Origin: Xiphophorus maculatus | Lineage: Eukaryota > Chordata > Actinopteri > Cyprinodontiformes > Poeciliidae | NCBI RefSeq assembly: GCF_002775205.1 | Contig: NC_036454.1 | Span: 372,001-436,000, forward strand | Direction of reading: 5' to 3' | Length of the DNA: 64,000 nt | Part shown: piece after piece, positions 51,321 through 62,997 of the stretch | Position numbering within the stretch: position 1 is the first letter of the stretch | Layout of the letters: every line of letters begins with the position of its first letter | Program-made: the position numbers and the translations under genes | Notes under the pieces: model-generated | The model's database searches: none | What the model was told of the DNA's origin: nothing | What the model saw: only the letters and a program-made list of their open reading frames with translations

Positions 51321-53285
51321 AGACATGCTTGATTGTAGCAAGTGATATTTGTCTCAAAAAACACTTACTGACATTTTTCCATCATCTGTTAACAACTTCA
51401 TCTAATTCTTTCCACAGATTGAATCCTTGCCATGTTTTATTGCTTCCCTATTGATTATCATTCTGCTGGTATGTCATGCTTAAAATTAACACTGTGTTCA
51501 AAAGCCATAGATTTCTGTCGGTCCTTGACAAAATGACATACTACTGAAAGACACACTAAAGTGTTTTTGTTTGTCCTGTGGTACAAAGTTAGATTCTTTG
51601 GAGGACCAAAACTGACAAAATGTACAAGTTTCGTAGTACGTAATATTTAATAAATTAGAATGAGTGCCGATGAGTCTTGTATGTTAGATTAAAAGTGTCT
51701 TTTGAAAATAAGCTTTAAGCAGGTATCACACATATTCTTCACTGTTGATGTAATATTCTAATCTTAAATGCCATGATTTTATTAGCTGCAACTAAGAAAT
51801 CATTAAACCTAAAAACTTTAAAACATCTGTGTAATTAATCTATAATGGGTTTTTATTTGTGAACTTTTATAGTTAGTATTCCAATTGATTTAATGCAAAT
51901 GAGGATGGCTTGGCTGCATAAGGAAAAGTAAAAAGAATAAAGTATGGAAAGTAAAGTAAAGTATGGCAGCCTGTTTTTTCCACTGTGATAAAAAAATCTC
52001 TTCATAATGACTTGATATGATGACTTAGCTATAATAATAATTTAATAATGAGATAATAAATACAAATATAATGATATTGTATGTCATTATAGTGAGATAG
52101 TAGCAGGTACAGCAATTCTTTCAAAGAATAATGTGTTTTTACTACACTACTCTTTTGTGTGGTAAAAATGTCTCAACATTGAAGCAAACGCCATGGTTGA
52201 CAGAAATTTTTATAATCAGTTAATTTGAGCAACATTTCTAATGAGCACATGAAACTAAATGGTTACAAAAGTCATTTTGTAAGATGTTTGCTGTGTAGCT
52301 GTGTTTGATGCGCTATATTTGTGTTCATGTTTCTTTCTTCAAAGGATAGTAAAGAAATTGATCAAAGGTGTTGTAAAAGTATCATTGGTGTATGATAAGA
52401 TCCTTCTGGAATCAGGGGTAGATGGCCAAAAAGCTTAAAAATATCATGGTGTTGAAATGTTCCTGCTCAGATGGCAGTCTTTTTGTCTCGAAGAACAAAG
52501 GAGCGAATCCTAATTTGGTTCATTCAGGTCACTTGGAAGAGTTTCTTTGTCCATGAAGAGAAACAGTAGAGTAAGAGAAACAAGAGGGTTGGAAAAATGT
52601 TGCCAGGGGCTTTCCCTCAGTGTTACTCTGCTTCCTGCGGTGTTCCATAATCCCTGCCACTGTTGACTGCTGGGAAAGGAGGACACCTAAACAGAAGAAA
52701 AATGAAACATGTGTTGTAGATGCCATACACTCCTGATGTAAGACTCTGTTTACTTTCCAACTTACAATCATTACAGTCAAGATTTTCTATTAAACATTTG
52801 TAGCTTGAAAACAAAGAAGGCTAATTCACCTTACTTAACCTTACAGCAGTTTTTACCCTAAGAAAGTGACCTACTGGTTATTTTTAGAACAAGAAATAAT
52901 AATATTTATAATGCTCTTTATATCCCAAATTGAAACCTCCAGGGGAACATTCACACAATGATGATGGAAAGCTACTAGATTGCAGCTACAGCTGCTCTGG
53001 GATAGGCTAACAGAAGAGAGACTAATTTTGCGCCTTCGGCCCTTCTGACCAACAACAGCAGGCAAGATGCTCAGGGACACAAACAACAAGGGCGAACAGA
53101 CCAGAAATTGAACAGGCAACTTCTGTTTCAAGGATTCATGGCGATGGTGGTGACAGCACAGCCCTTAAAGAGTGAGACAAGGTATTATTGACAAGGGATT
53201 ACTGCCAGGGTTAACTCCCTCACTTGTCCATAGAAGGGATGAAGCACAGAAATACACGGAGGAAATGAGGTTTTGAAGAGGTGAC
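51321..53285. other. No gene recognised
   Basis: AT-rich sequence with several short frames and no family signature, splice pair or terminal repeat that I can support. Confidence 0.4.
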
Positions 53286-53289
53286 TGTA

Positions 53290-53388
53290 ACTTATTTTCT
53301 CATGAACTACAGGCCGCACAGACCTATACTAGATCTAGAGAAACTCATCCATGTGTTTATCTTTAGTTGCATTGATTACTGCAGCATC
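53290..53388 (+). pseudogene. L2-clade LINE fragment, target of the Gypsy insertion
   Basis: Matches 21380-21445 (CTAGATCTAGAGAAACTCATCCATG, then TTTATCTTTAGTTGCATTGATTACTGCA). It is cut at GCATC by the Gypsy LTR. Confidence 0.7.
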
Positions 53389-53882
53389 TGTCATGTTGAG
53401 GGGTTAGCAGGACTCGAAGGCAAGCAATAACTACGGACACCAAACACAGTTTACTGATTTATTGAATTAGTTAAGTGCAATGGAGAAAGAATGGAGAGGT
53501 GTTGATCTGTGGCAGCAGGGAGGAACCGGGCCAGAGGAGGAACTGAGAAAAGGGAAGTAAAACAGGGAAGTAAATGAAGAGAATGTTGGTGTAACCTGGT
53601 GGTGGCTTACAGTCTGATGGTTAGTATGAGCACCAGGAAGTGGTCAGAGCTGGTTCTATGAGGAAGGAATAGATGGGAGAGAAATCAGAAACAAGTTAAA
53701 CACAGTAAATGCAGCACAGAGAGCTAGAGTGTACCACTGTGGAAGCAAAACCATCTGGCATCTGCCTCAGGGAAGCCCCTCCTATTTAAGGCCTTTGCTG
53801 ATTGGTCATGATGAGCACCAGCTGGATCCCGTCAGCCTGCCACCCTGTAAATGTACACTCCCCTGCCCTGCAGAACCCAACA
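53389..53882 (-). repeat. Gypsy 3-prime LTR
   Basis: A 494-bp unit; on the minus strand TGTTGGGTTCTGC to CAACATGACA. Minus-strand TATA-like TTAAATA at 53788-53782, AATAAA at about 53466-53461. A purine-rich (G-rich) tract lies directly inside it at 53883-53905, as expected for a polypurine tract. The internal end shares sequence with 58549-58624. Confidence 0.8.
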
Positions 53883-54600
53883 GTACACCCCCCCCACCCC
53901 CCAAAAGGACGCCTCCTGGCGGTCGACCTGAAGAAGATGCAGCGGAGAGTTCAAAAGAGGATATGAGGGATGGGTCCAGTATAATGGAAAGTAGGACCCA
54001 GGACCGCTCCTCTGGACCATATTCCTCCCAGTCAACTAGGTACTTTCTACCCCGCCCATGAGGACGCACATCCACAATGCGACGGACGGAGTAGGCCGGG
54101 TGACCATCCGGGCGGGTGGAGGGAGCTTGGAAGGAGGGCACAAAGGTCTAGAGATGTAGGCTTGATCTGAGAAACATGAAACACTGGATGGACATGGAAA
54201 TGAGAAGTCCGGACTGCAGGCGGATAATGATGATTTCAACAATGAACGGACTCAGAAACCTGGGGGATAACTTGTGGGAACATGATTTTAGTGGAAAGAT
54301 TTTAGACGATAGCCAAACTCTTTGGCCGGGTGAGAAAGTGGGAGCAGGAACTCTCTTCCTATCTGCGAGATGCTTATTTTGGGCAGAAGTTCTTTGAAGG
54401 GCAGCCTTAGTCTGGTGCCACATATGTTGACAGTTCTGTATGTGATGCCCGACTGATGGAATGACAGTATCTGGGAAGGATGTAGGTAGAAGAGATGGTT
54501 GAAATCCTTGTGAGGCCTCGAATGGAGATAACCCAGATGGAGATGAGATGTGCGAGTTATGGGCGTAAACCACCCACGGTAAGTGGACACTCCAAGATTA
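53806..54600 (-). pseudogene. Gypsy integrase C-terminus and chromodomain
   Basis: Frames at 54573-54148 encode VYAHNSHISSPSGLSPFEA and GQRVWLSSK (integrase C-terminal part). After a frame change, 54141-53806 encodes a chromodomain: [20 protein letters not shown], then [13 protein letters not shown]. The chromodomain targets integration to modified histones in chromoviruses. Confidence 0.85.
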
Positions 54601-54634
54601 GGGATTGGAGGCACTGAACAGCGCAGGGTACGGC

Positions 54635-56032
54635 TTATACCAGGATGGCCAGAGAAACCTGATGAGTGTGCCCAATGGATGGCACAGGCCCGGATGGAGG
54701 TTGGGACATACTGGCGGTTGGGGGGGGTCCTCCTCCTGGGTCTGGATCAGAGGTGAGGGCCTCCTGGATGGCTCTCTCCAAGTCCCAGGTGAGGGACCCA
54801 GTGGTGCAGGTGGCTGGGAGTATGGCTCCAGAGGCCTCAGAAGGGTCATCTGGGGAGTGGAGCCTGGAGAGAGCATCTGGCTTAGTGTTCTTGAAACCAG
54901 GGTGGTAGGTGATGTTGAGGTTGAAGCGGGAGAAGAAGAGAGACCAACGATACTGGCGTGGGTTCAGGCATTTAGCAGACTGAAGATGAGCCAGATTATT
55001 ATGGTCAGTCCAGATGATGACCGGGAGCTCTGTACCCTCAAGCCAGTGTCTCCACTCCTCAAGAGCCAGCTTTATGGCAAGAAGCTCCTGATCACCAATG
55101 TCGTACCTGCTCTCTGTGGTGGTAAACTTCTTGGAGAAAAAGGCACATGGATGGAGCTTGCCATCTCTGGGAGAACGCTGGGACAGGATGGCTCCCACAC
55201 CAGTCTCAGATGCATCAACTTCAACTGTGAATTGAGCAGAAGGGTCAGGGTGAATAAGAATTGGAGCATCCACAAACCTTCTTTTTAGCTCACCAAAAGC
55301 GAGATTTGCCTCCGTTATCCATCTGAAGGGTTGTTTGGTGGAAGTTAGAATAGTGAGAGGTGTTGCGATGACACTAAAGTTCCGGATGAAACGGCGGTAA
55401 AAGTTAGCGAACCCCAGAAAGCACTGGAGTTGCTTTCTGGAGTTCGGAACAGGCCACTCCTCTATAGCCTTGATCTTAGCTGGGTCCGTCTTCACCTGTC
55501 CACCCTCAAACACGTAACCGAGGAAGGTGATGTAAGAAACATGGAAATGACACTTCTCAGCCTTGATGAAGAGCCGGTTCTCCATCAACCTTTGGAGGAC
55601 CAACCTGACATGCTTGCGGTGTTCATCCAGGCTGTTGGAGAAGATGAGAGTATCGTCAATGTAGACAAAAACAAAAACATTGAGAAAGTCCCAAAGAACA
55701 TCATTGACTACGTTCTGAAAAGTGGCAGGGGCATTGCAGAGACCAAAGGGCATGACCAAGTACTCAAAGTGACCAATATGGGTTTTGAATGCAGTTTTCC
55801 ATTCGTCGCCCTCTTGAATGCGAATAAGATGATAGGCGTTGCGCAGATCGAGCTTGGAGAAGATGGAGGCTTGGTGAACTGGTTCAAAAACTGAGGACAA
55901 GAGAGGGAGAGAATATTTATTCTTTACAGTGATTTGGTTGAGCACTCTATAATCGATACACGGCGGGAGAGTATTATCTTTTACAGTCACAAAGAAGAAT
56001 CCTGTACCAAGGGGGCAAGAAGAGGGATGGAT
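54635..56032 (-). pseudogene. Gypsy reverse transcriptase and RNase H
   Basis: A long open minus-strand frame (about 451 codons). RT blocks: [26 protein letters not shown] (catalytic Asp), [27 protein letters not shown] (YIDD) and LGYVF. RNase [47 protein letters not shown] and ending PDALSR. Catalytic residues are present. The N-terminal part of RT is separated by the solo LTR and lies at 56867-57160. Confidence 0.9.
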
Positions 56033-56037
56033 GAGAC

Positions 56038-56866
56038 TGTCATGTTGGGGTCTACTTTTCTAGCCCACATGCAGAACACCACAGGGAAACCGATAATCAG
56101 TAAAAATGGTTTATTGAATAATCAGAAAATCAGCAGAGGTGCGTCTGCTCCAGGAAATACGGCTCTCAGGAAATGCGGCACACTATGGAGGCAACAGAGA
56201 GAAGGTGAGTTCGAGGGCGTCAGAAAAGGGAGTGAGGGAATGAGAAACGGACTGATCTTACTTGCAGAGTAGATGGTGAAAGTCCGGGAGGGTTTAACTG
56301 TTGGATCGAGGTCGTTTAGTCCAAAGGGTCTTCTCAATGGGTCCGGGCTTGTCTGAGAACCAGCTGGGTCCAGAAGCTGGCGGCGGAAGGCGGACAGGCA
56401 GGATCTGGTGGGCTGGAGACAGAGGAGTGTTCCGACTGACGAACGGCGTTTCCAAGGGAAGGTGCGGGGACTCGGGCAACCAGTGGGTAATCTCCACAGC
56501 GTCACAAGGGAATGGGTTCCGGAAAACCAGGGGGAAATAATCCCTTAACAAAGGAACTCAGCGTCTCGAGGAGGACACCTGGAGGAGGAGAACAATGAGA
56601 GGAATTACTCGGGAAGTTACTCAAGTGAACAAAGAGCTTTCGTTGGAGGGCTCTGACTACCGTTGCTGGCAAACACTCAGGCATCGAAGAACCGGCAGTC
56701 AGCTCCTCTTGAGCTCCAGAGATGATGAGGAGATGCCGAACAGGTGTGTTGGAGGTCGGCACGCCCGCCAGGAAAAGCAGTCTGTGGCGCCATCTGGTGG
56801 AAGGCTAGTGACTAGCCGAAAAAGGACCCAGACATGAAAAACCCCAAAAAACCCCGGAATCCAACA
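56038..56866 (-). mobile_element. Solo LTR nested in the Gypsy RT
   Basis: An 829-bp unit; minus strand TGTTGGATTCCGGGG to CCCCAACATGACA. It is flanked by a perfect 5-bp duplication GAGAC (56033-56037 and 56867-56871). RT coding sequence resumes exactly on either side. Termini resemble those of the host Gypsy LTR (TGTTGG...CAACATGACA), so it is a related family. A minus-strand AATAAA near 56120 supports the orientation. Confidence 0.88.
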
Positions 56867-57560
56867 GAGACCTGCTTTAAGTGAGTCATTTTAATACTGT
56901 TCCATAGTTTGCCTCTCTTGCTTAGAGATATTAAACAAACGGCTGGAAGGAAGTAGGGCTCCAGGAAGAAGGTCTATGCAGCAGTCATAGGGGCGATGAG
57001 GAGGGAGAGACTGGGCGAGATCTTTACTGAATACCTGGTGGAGGTCATTGTATTCTTTAGGAACATTAGTTAGATCAGGTTCACCAATGGGCTGGGGCGG
57101 CTCTGAAGGCAGAGATGGCTTAGCAGATTGCAGCATTGGTTGAGACAATAAGGGCTCCATGAGTCAATGCGAGCATCGGCCCAGTTAATGTGGGGGTTGT
57201 GTTTGCAGAGCCAGGAGAACCCAAGAACCAGAGGGGCACCCTTAATGGGAAACGCAAAGCATTTAATGTATTCTTGGTGATTGCCAGAGATGTGGAGGGA
57301 AACTGGGTCAGTTTGGTGGGTTATGTTGGCCATAGGACTACCGTCCAAGGCAGCCACCTGCAGGCGGGAAGGTCATGCCTGGACCGGAATTTGATATTCA
57401 GATCAAATTCTAGATCAGGGTGTGTGAGATTTTGCTCAGAACCTTAGTCTACTAAGGCTTGGAAGGGGTAGGAATCATGCTGGATAGTGAGAACAGCAGG
57501 AAGACTTAGCTGGAGGTAATCATTCTCTTTAGATCCGCCCGCCAGGACCCCCAGACCTAC
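56867..57560 (-). pseudogene. Gypsy protease region and RT N-terminus
   Basis: 57160-56891 encodes [19 protein letters not shown] and [16 protein letters not shown], the linker preceding RT in Gypsy elements. 57450-57160 in other frames covers the protease-like region (LGFSWLCKHNPHINW at its end). Stops interrupt both, and the protease active site (normally DSG/DTG) cannot be confirmed. Confidence 0.7.
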
Positions 57561-57567
57561 TGGCGGG

Positions 57568-58554
57568 CTAGGGCTTTTTTTTGTGTACTGGACAAGAGGA
57601 GATGAAATGTTGAGAGGACCCGCAGTAAAGACAACAACCTGAGGATATACGACTTTGCCATTCCTCTGGACTTAGCCGGGCTCGGCCTACCTGCATGGGT
57701 TCTGGTGGGTTCTGGATTGGAGGATTGGGCGAGTCAGGGCTGGGAGAACCTCTCCTAATGGGTGGCAGAGAAGGCCGGGGATTTGAGGGTCGGGATCTAT
57801 CTCTAACTCTGTTATCTATCTTGATGGCCAGGTTAATTAGTTCGTCTAGACAGCCAGGTTCATCTCGGCATGCCTGCTCATCTTTCAGTTTGTCGTTCAG
57901 GGCATGTTGGAAAGCTCCTGTAAGAGCTGGTTCATTCCAACCTGATTCTGTTCCAATGGTGCGAAAATCAATGGCAAAATCAGCCACTGATCTATTCCCT
58001 TGTCTTAAATTCCAGATTCTTTTTGAGGCAGCTTCTTCACCAACCTTGGGACAGAATGTTTGTTTGAAGAGATCAATAAATTCCTCAATATATGAGGTTC
58101 TCTTCATCAACTACGGTCTCCGCTCATCTAAGCGCTCGATCTCTTAGTAACAGAAAATAAAAGAAATCTTGCTGGCGTCATCGGGAAATGAGCGTGGGGA
58201 GCGGCGAAAAGCTAACGTACATTGAAGCAGGAAACCCTTGCTTTTCTCTAGCTCACCTGAGTAATGTTCAGGAGTGGGCGTGATGACGTCACAGGACAGA
58301 GGTGGCGCAGAAGCAGCTGAAGTTGAAGCTAGAGTGGGGGCTGGAACAGGAGCCGGAGCAGGGTTAGCTGGAGGAAACCTGTCCTGTAAAGTCTGGATTT
58401 GATTAGCCATTTGATGTAAATACTGAAGCATGGAGTTCAGCTGATGCAACACGACATTATTGGTGGCATCATGCCTGCCCAAGAGGACACCCTGTTCGGA
58501 CAGCACGGTCCGTAGTTGTGCTGCAGAGTCCGATTGGCCAGATGGTTCTGTCAT
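57568..58554 (-). pseudogene. Gypsy gag with CCHC zinc knuckle
   Basis: Two frames. 58554-58144 starts MTEPSGQSD, has a coiled-coil-like NSMLQYLHQMANQIQTLQ and a Pro/Ala linker. 58110-57568 carries a retrotransposon-gag domain (FIDLFKQTFCPKVGEEAA) and the zinc knuckle CLYCGSSQHFISSCPV (C-X2-C-X4-H-X4-C) near the end. A frameshift/stop near 58140 splits them. The first ATG overlaps the end of the 5-prime LTR. Confidence 0.85.
58537..58547 (-). promoter_or_regulatory. Gypsy self-priming primer-binding site
   Basis: Minus-strand AACCATCTGGC one base inside the LTR end. Its exact 11-nt complement GCCAGATGGTT lies in the LTR (plus 53749-53759) about 25 nt downstream of the TATA-like box, i.e. at the expected 5-prime end of the transcript. 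Confidence 0.6.
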
Positions 58555-58624
58555 GTTGAGGGGTTAGCAGGACTTGAAGGCAAGCAACAACTACTTCATT
58601 TACCTGGTGATGGCTTACGGTCTG
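58549..58624 (-). repeat. Gypsy 5-prime LTR remnant
   Basis: Shares TGTCATGTTGAGGGGTTAGCAGGA and CCTGGTG(A/G)TGGCTTAC with the intact LTR, but the intervening part is deleted and the outer end is lost into (GATA)n. Confidence 0.8.
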
Positions 58625-58625
58625 A

Positions 58626-58752
<127 letters not shown>

Positions 58753-58771
58753 TCATTATTCATGAGTGTGC

Positions 58772-58774
<3 letters not shown>

Positions 58775-58837
<63 letters not shown>
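58775..58837. repeat. (AT)n microsatellite, left of MITE
   Basis: AT dinucleotides ending exactly at the MITE. Confidence 0.95.
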
Positions 58838-58840
<3 letters not shown>

Positions 58841-59226
58841 TACAGACCAAAAGTTTGGACACACCTTTTAATTCAATGAGTTTCCTTTATTTTCATGACT
58901 ATTGACATTGTAGATTCACACTGAAGGCATCAAAACTATGAATAACACATGTGGAAATATGCACTAAACAAAAAAGTGTAAAACAACTGAAAATACCCCT
59001 TATATTCTAGTTTCTTCAAAGTAGCAACCTTTTGCTGTGATTACTGCTTTGCACACACTCTGCATTTTCTTGATGAGCTTCAAGAGGTCGTCACCTGAAA
59101 TGGTTTTCACTTCATAGGTCAACCTGCCCTGTCAGGTTAATAAGTGGGATTTCTTGCCTTATAAATAGTCATGAAAATAAAGAAAACCCATTGAATTAGA
59201 AGGTGTGTCCAAACTTTTGGTCTGTA

Positions 59227-59229
<3 letters not shown>
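58838..59229. mobile_element. Tc1/mariner MITE, 392 bp
   Basis: The ends CAGTACAGACCAAAAGTTTG and its inverse are parts of terminal repeats of about 65 bp, flanked by TA. The interior keeps a short decayed transposase C-terminal piece (TTGCTGTGATTACTGCTTTG region) but no frame. Confidence 0.92.

Positions 59230-59301
<72 letters not shown>
59230..59301. repeat. (TA)n microsatellite, right of MITE
   Basis: Continues the dinucleotide tract found on the left of the MITE. Confidence 0.95.
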
Positions 59302-59308
<7 letters not shown>

Positions 59309-60274
59309 GTACGTATACGCATATGTATACATATGTGAATGCAGTGTTATACATTTCCTATAGTCATAAATGCATAATACCCCCTTTAAAAAGAAGACAT
59401 ACATTGGATATGAAGGCTGCCAAATGTTGTATGCTCTCTCTCCCACAGACACACACACACCAAGCTCCTTCGACCTGAAATCCAAAGGTCCCTTTTCAAG
59501 ATTTCTAACTTTTTAAACTCTGTAGGGCTGCTGCTTCATCAGGCTGGATTTTATAGAAAAGACATCAAATTGTGTAAAGGACTCAACACTAGGGTGCTGC
59601 TATAACTTATTGAGTTTCCTCACTGCAATTACACCAGCAAAAGACTCCTCTATTTACCTGTGTAGACAACTCCATTTATTTCTATTGACATGTTGATGCT
59701 GTTAATGCCGTTGGTAGACAGGTTCAATATGGACTCTTGTCTATCATCTGTCAAGAGAGAAAGCACAGGGGCAGAGAGGAAAACTCAATATGAGCATTTA
59801 GAAAAGAAATAGAAAAAGCAAGAGCAGTATTGCGAGAATTTGGAGAGTGACAGGATAATAAATTTATTAAGTGTTCTGGAGACACAATTATAAAAAGATA
59901 TGAGTTATGGAAGACCTCTATCATAGCACACAACTGGGAACCATTACAAATACAGTCACAAATGGTTAATATTTTCTTCCAAGAAACACCCCCCCCCCCA
60001 AAATAAAAACTAAAGGGAGTGATTTTTAGGATTCAAGAGTTTAGCTCAGTCCAGAAATTGCTTTTCCATACAAAATGTAATGATTCTGTGATTTAGTCCT
60101 TTTTAGGTTCATGTTGTTATGTATAATTGTTATAAGTTAGCATCATATTTTGTTACATATTGTTATGTGTAGTGAAGGGTTATGGGCTTGTAAACACCGT
60201 TTCCCGTTGAGAAGTTTACTGTGTGACACAGAGCACTCGTATGGTGTCATAAAAATTAACCTTTGCGTTGATGT
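59302..60274. other. No gene recognised
   Basis: It includes a short (CA)n at about 59450 and a C run at 59989-59999. No supported feature. Confidence 0.4.
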
Positions 60275-60282
60275 CCGCGTTG

Positions 60283-61210
60283 CAGTGATGGGATTTTCGG
60301 CTCCTTTTCGAGATGCGGCTCTAATGACTCTTCTTACTGTGGAGAGCCGGCTCTTTCGGCTCCCAAACAGCTCCCCATATATATTTTTGACATTATTAAT
60401 TAATTAATAGCTTAAACCTAATTTTATAATATTTTGTTTCATTATCGACATTGTTAAGCACTTATGATGAGTAAAAATGCTGCATAACAATGCTATAGCA
60501 ATACCGATGCGTGTGATGTCCACATGTGCCTGTGCAGGTTGTTTGTCGAGCCTGCACGATAGGAAATGCTGACTTTGCACAGTCTGCACTCTGCCCTGGA
60601 GCTTGATGTAGCATTAAAATGAGTCCAAATCTTGCTCCGTTTTCTGTCACTCATTTATTTTCACCTATTCAGTTCTCACGCTGACTCCCCTTCTTTCTGT
60701 GCTTCTTGACCGCTGACTGAGTGTCTGTACATAAACACCTGCCGACGAATGCTATACAGCTTGGCCAATTGCCTGCCGTTTCCACAAAAAAAGTGGAGAT
60801 AAACTTTTTTTTCAGTGTTTTCCCGCCAGATTATTAATTGAAACTATGTGTGATTGGTCAGATGTGTGGAGCACATTCTTGACATGAGGGCAGTGGACCG
60901 ACCGAGGGAAAAAAACTCTCCGCTCTAGCACTGGCAGAAGAGCAAAACGCGCAAGGAGAGGGAGAAGGGGGGGAGAGACAGCGAGGCACCGCAGGACAAA
61001 AAAAAACGATGTGGGGAAAAACTATCGGCTGTGGCACTTGCAAAGCACAAGCACAACGACAGGGAGGCGGAGAGACAGCGATATACTGTAGAAAAAAACC
61101 TGGCTCCCAAATAGGATCCTTAAACGGCTCCCATTGTGGAGCCGGTTCCAATCGTTCACTTCAAAGAGCCGGCTCTTAGAGCCGGATCGTTAGCGACCGA
61201 CACATCACTA
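60283..61210. mobile_element. hAT-type non-autonomous element, 928 bp
   Basis: The ends CAGTGATGGGATTTTCGG and the complement of TAGTGATGTGTCGGTCGC are imperfect inverted repeats, with GAGCCGGCTCTT(T/A)-type repeats just inside both ends. A perfect 8-bp duplication CCGCGTTG flanks it (60275-60282 and 61211-61218). No transposase frame. Confidence 0.88.
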
Positions 61211-61484
61211 CCGCGTTGAGTCCACTTCAACTACATGCCGACCTCTTTGAATGCCCGAGTATGCTCAAGTATATTGGGACCTTTAGAATCCAAAACTATG
61301 GCACCACCCTGGTCAGAAGCCAGTAATTCATAAAGAAGTCAGGATCCCACTGACTGCCAGACCTGGATCACTGCTGAGATCTATGCATACTCATAGCATT
61401 CCTAGCAAGACAACTTGAATTTATCATCCAAATCATACAACTTGATGATTGTTGTATGACAGACAGGGCTTTATGTTATGCTGA

Positions 61485-61605
61485 CACACACAGTGACAGG
61501 ATAAGAGACATGCCCGCACACGCCCGCGCACCCCCCCCCCTCTCCCACACACACCCACGCACGCCCACACACACACACGCCCACCCCCACACATATATAT
61601 GTGTG
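61485..61605. repeat. CA/CCCA-rich low-complexity tract
   Basis: Interrupted CACACA and CGCACGCCC repeats ending in ATATATATGTGTGT. Confidence 0.9.
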
Positions 61606-61607
61606 TT

Positions 61608-62860
61608 CTCTACAACCTGCTGAGGGTGTAGAGCTGGTCCAGTGTTCCATGACCACACTGCTCTTCCTGAATCCGAAGTTCAACTATCCAACAGACCCTC
61701 CTCTCCAGGACCCCTGAATAGACTTTACCAGGGAAGCTTAAGAGTGTGAACCCTCTGTAGGTGGGACAGCCGCCTTTTTGAAAAGGGGGATCACCATCCT
61801 GTCCTTCTAATCCAGGGGAACTACCCCTGATGTCCATGCAATATTGCAGAGTCGCATCAAATCTCATCCACCCCCAGGTCCTTGCCACTGAGGAGCTCTT
61901 TAACACCTCGGCAATCTCATCCCCAGAGATGGCAGCGCCCGACCCACAGACCCCAGGCTCTGCTTTCCAAATGGAAGGCATGTTGGTGGGAAGTATTCTG
62001 CCCACCAGAACACAATGTCCTGAGTTGAGGTCAGCAGCACACCATCCCCACTATAAACTGTGTTGGTTCTGTACTTCTTTCCCCTTCTGAGACTCCAGAT
62101 AGTGGACCAGAATTGCCTCGAAGTTGTGCAGAAGTCTTTCTCCATGGCCTCTCCAAACTCCTCTCATGCCCAAGTATTTGCCTAAGCAACCACCCGAGCT
62201 GCATGCCACTTGGGCTGTCAGTACCCATCGGCTGCTTCTGGAGTCCCACAGGCCAAAACGCCCGATAGGACTCCATCTCTCACCTTTGGTGCCCACCTGC
62301 GGATTCAAAGATTGCCGCTGTGACAGGCAGCAACCAACAGCTCCGATAAGCTGCCTTGACAATGGAGATGCGGAATAATGATCCGCTCAGACTCAATACC
62401 TCCCCCGGAACGTGTTCAAAGTTCTGCCGGAGATGGGAGTTAAACCGCCGTCTCACGGGAGTTTCTTCCAGACGTTCCCAGCAGACCCTCACAACACGTT
62501 TGTTGAGGCCAGATCTGATTGGCATCCTTCCCCACCACCAGAGCCAACTCACCACCAGGTAGTGGTCAGTGGACAGCTCCGCACCTCTCTTCACCCGTGT
62601 GTCCAAGATATATGGCCGCAGATTCGACGAAACGACAACAAAGTCGATCACCAAACTGCAGCCTAGGGTATCCTGTTGCCAAGTGCACATATGGACTCCC
62701 TTATGCCTGAACATGGTGTTCGTTATAGACAATCCATGATGAGCACAGAAGTCCAACAACAGAACACCACTCGGATTCAGATCAGGGGGGCCCATTCTGC
62801 CCAGCCACACCCCTCCAGGTCTCACTGACATTGCCCACATGAGCATTGAAAGTCTCTCAG
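61608..62860 (-). pseudogene. Fish LINE, endonuclease C-terminus to RT
   Basis: Minus-strand frames in order: [73 protein letters not shown] (endonuclease, with SxDH motif; 62846-62280). Then the linker, and NTVYSGDGVLLTS, TYRGFTLLSFPGKVYSGVLE and IQEEQCG (RT start; 62145-61610). Frameshifts and a deletion inside RT break it. The clade is not resolved (RTE- or L1-related). Confidence 0.8.
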
Positions 62861-62879
62861 CAGAACAACACAGACATAG

Positions 62880-62995
62880 GTGGGATTAAATACACAGGGA
62901 AGGTAATCAGTGGAAACAGGGCACCGCTGGGATCAATCAGGGGCAGATGAGACAACATATTAACTAAATTGACACACAGAAAACCAAATCCTCAC
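62880..62995. repeat. LTR-like fragment related to 19885-19975
   Basis: Shares TAAATACACAGG(G)A(A/G)GTAATCAG and GAGACA(GG)ACAACAT with the probable solo LTR in YDJC intron 1. Confidence 0.45.
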
Positions 62996-62997
62996 AG

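Larger units (their letters stand above)
53389..58624 (-). mobile_element. Gypsy (chromovirus, sushi/Tf1-like) LTR retrotransposon, defective
   Basis: Minus-strand order from 58.6 kb down: 5-prime LTR remnant, primer-binding site, gag, protease region, RT, RNase H, integrase C-terminus, chromodomain, polypurine tract, 3-prime LTR. It is inserted into an L2 fragment at GCATC. Defects: the 5-prime LTR is internally deleted and its outer part replaced by a GATA repeat; a solo LTR (56038-56866) splits the RT; the integrase catalytic core is deleted near 54600-54640; stops occur in gag-pol. The LTR and gag-pol order with chromodomain place it among chromoviruses. Confidence 0.9.

Noticed and set aside
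54605..55894. Plus-strand frames of 227 and 154 codons
   Set aside because: Antisense shadows of the Gypsy RT/RNase H frame on the minus strand.
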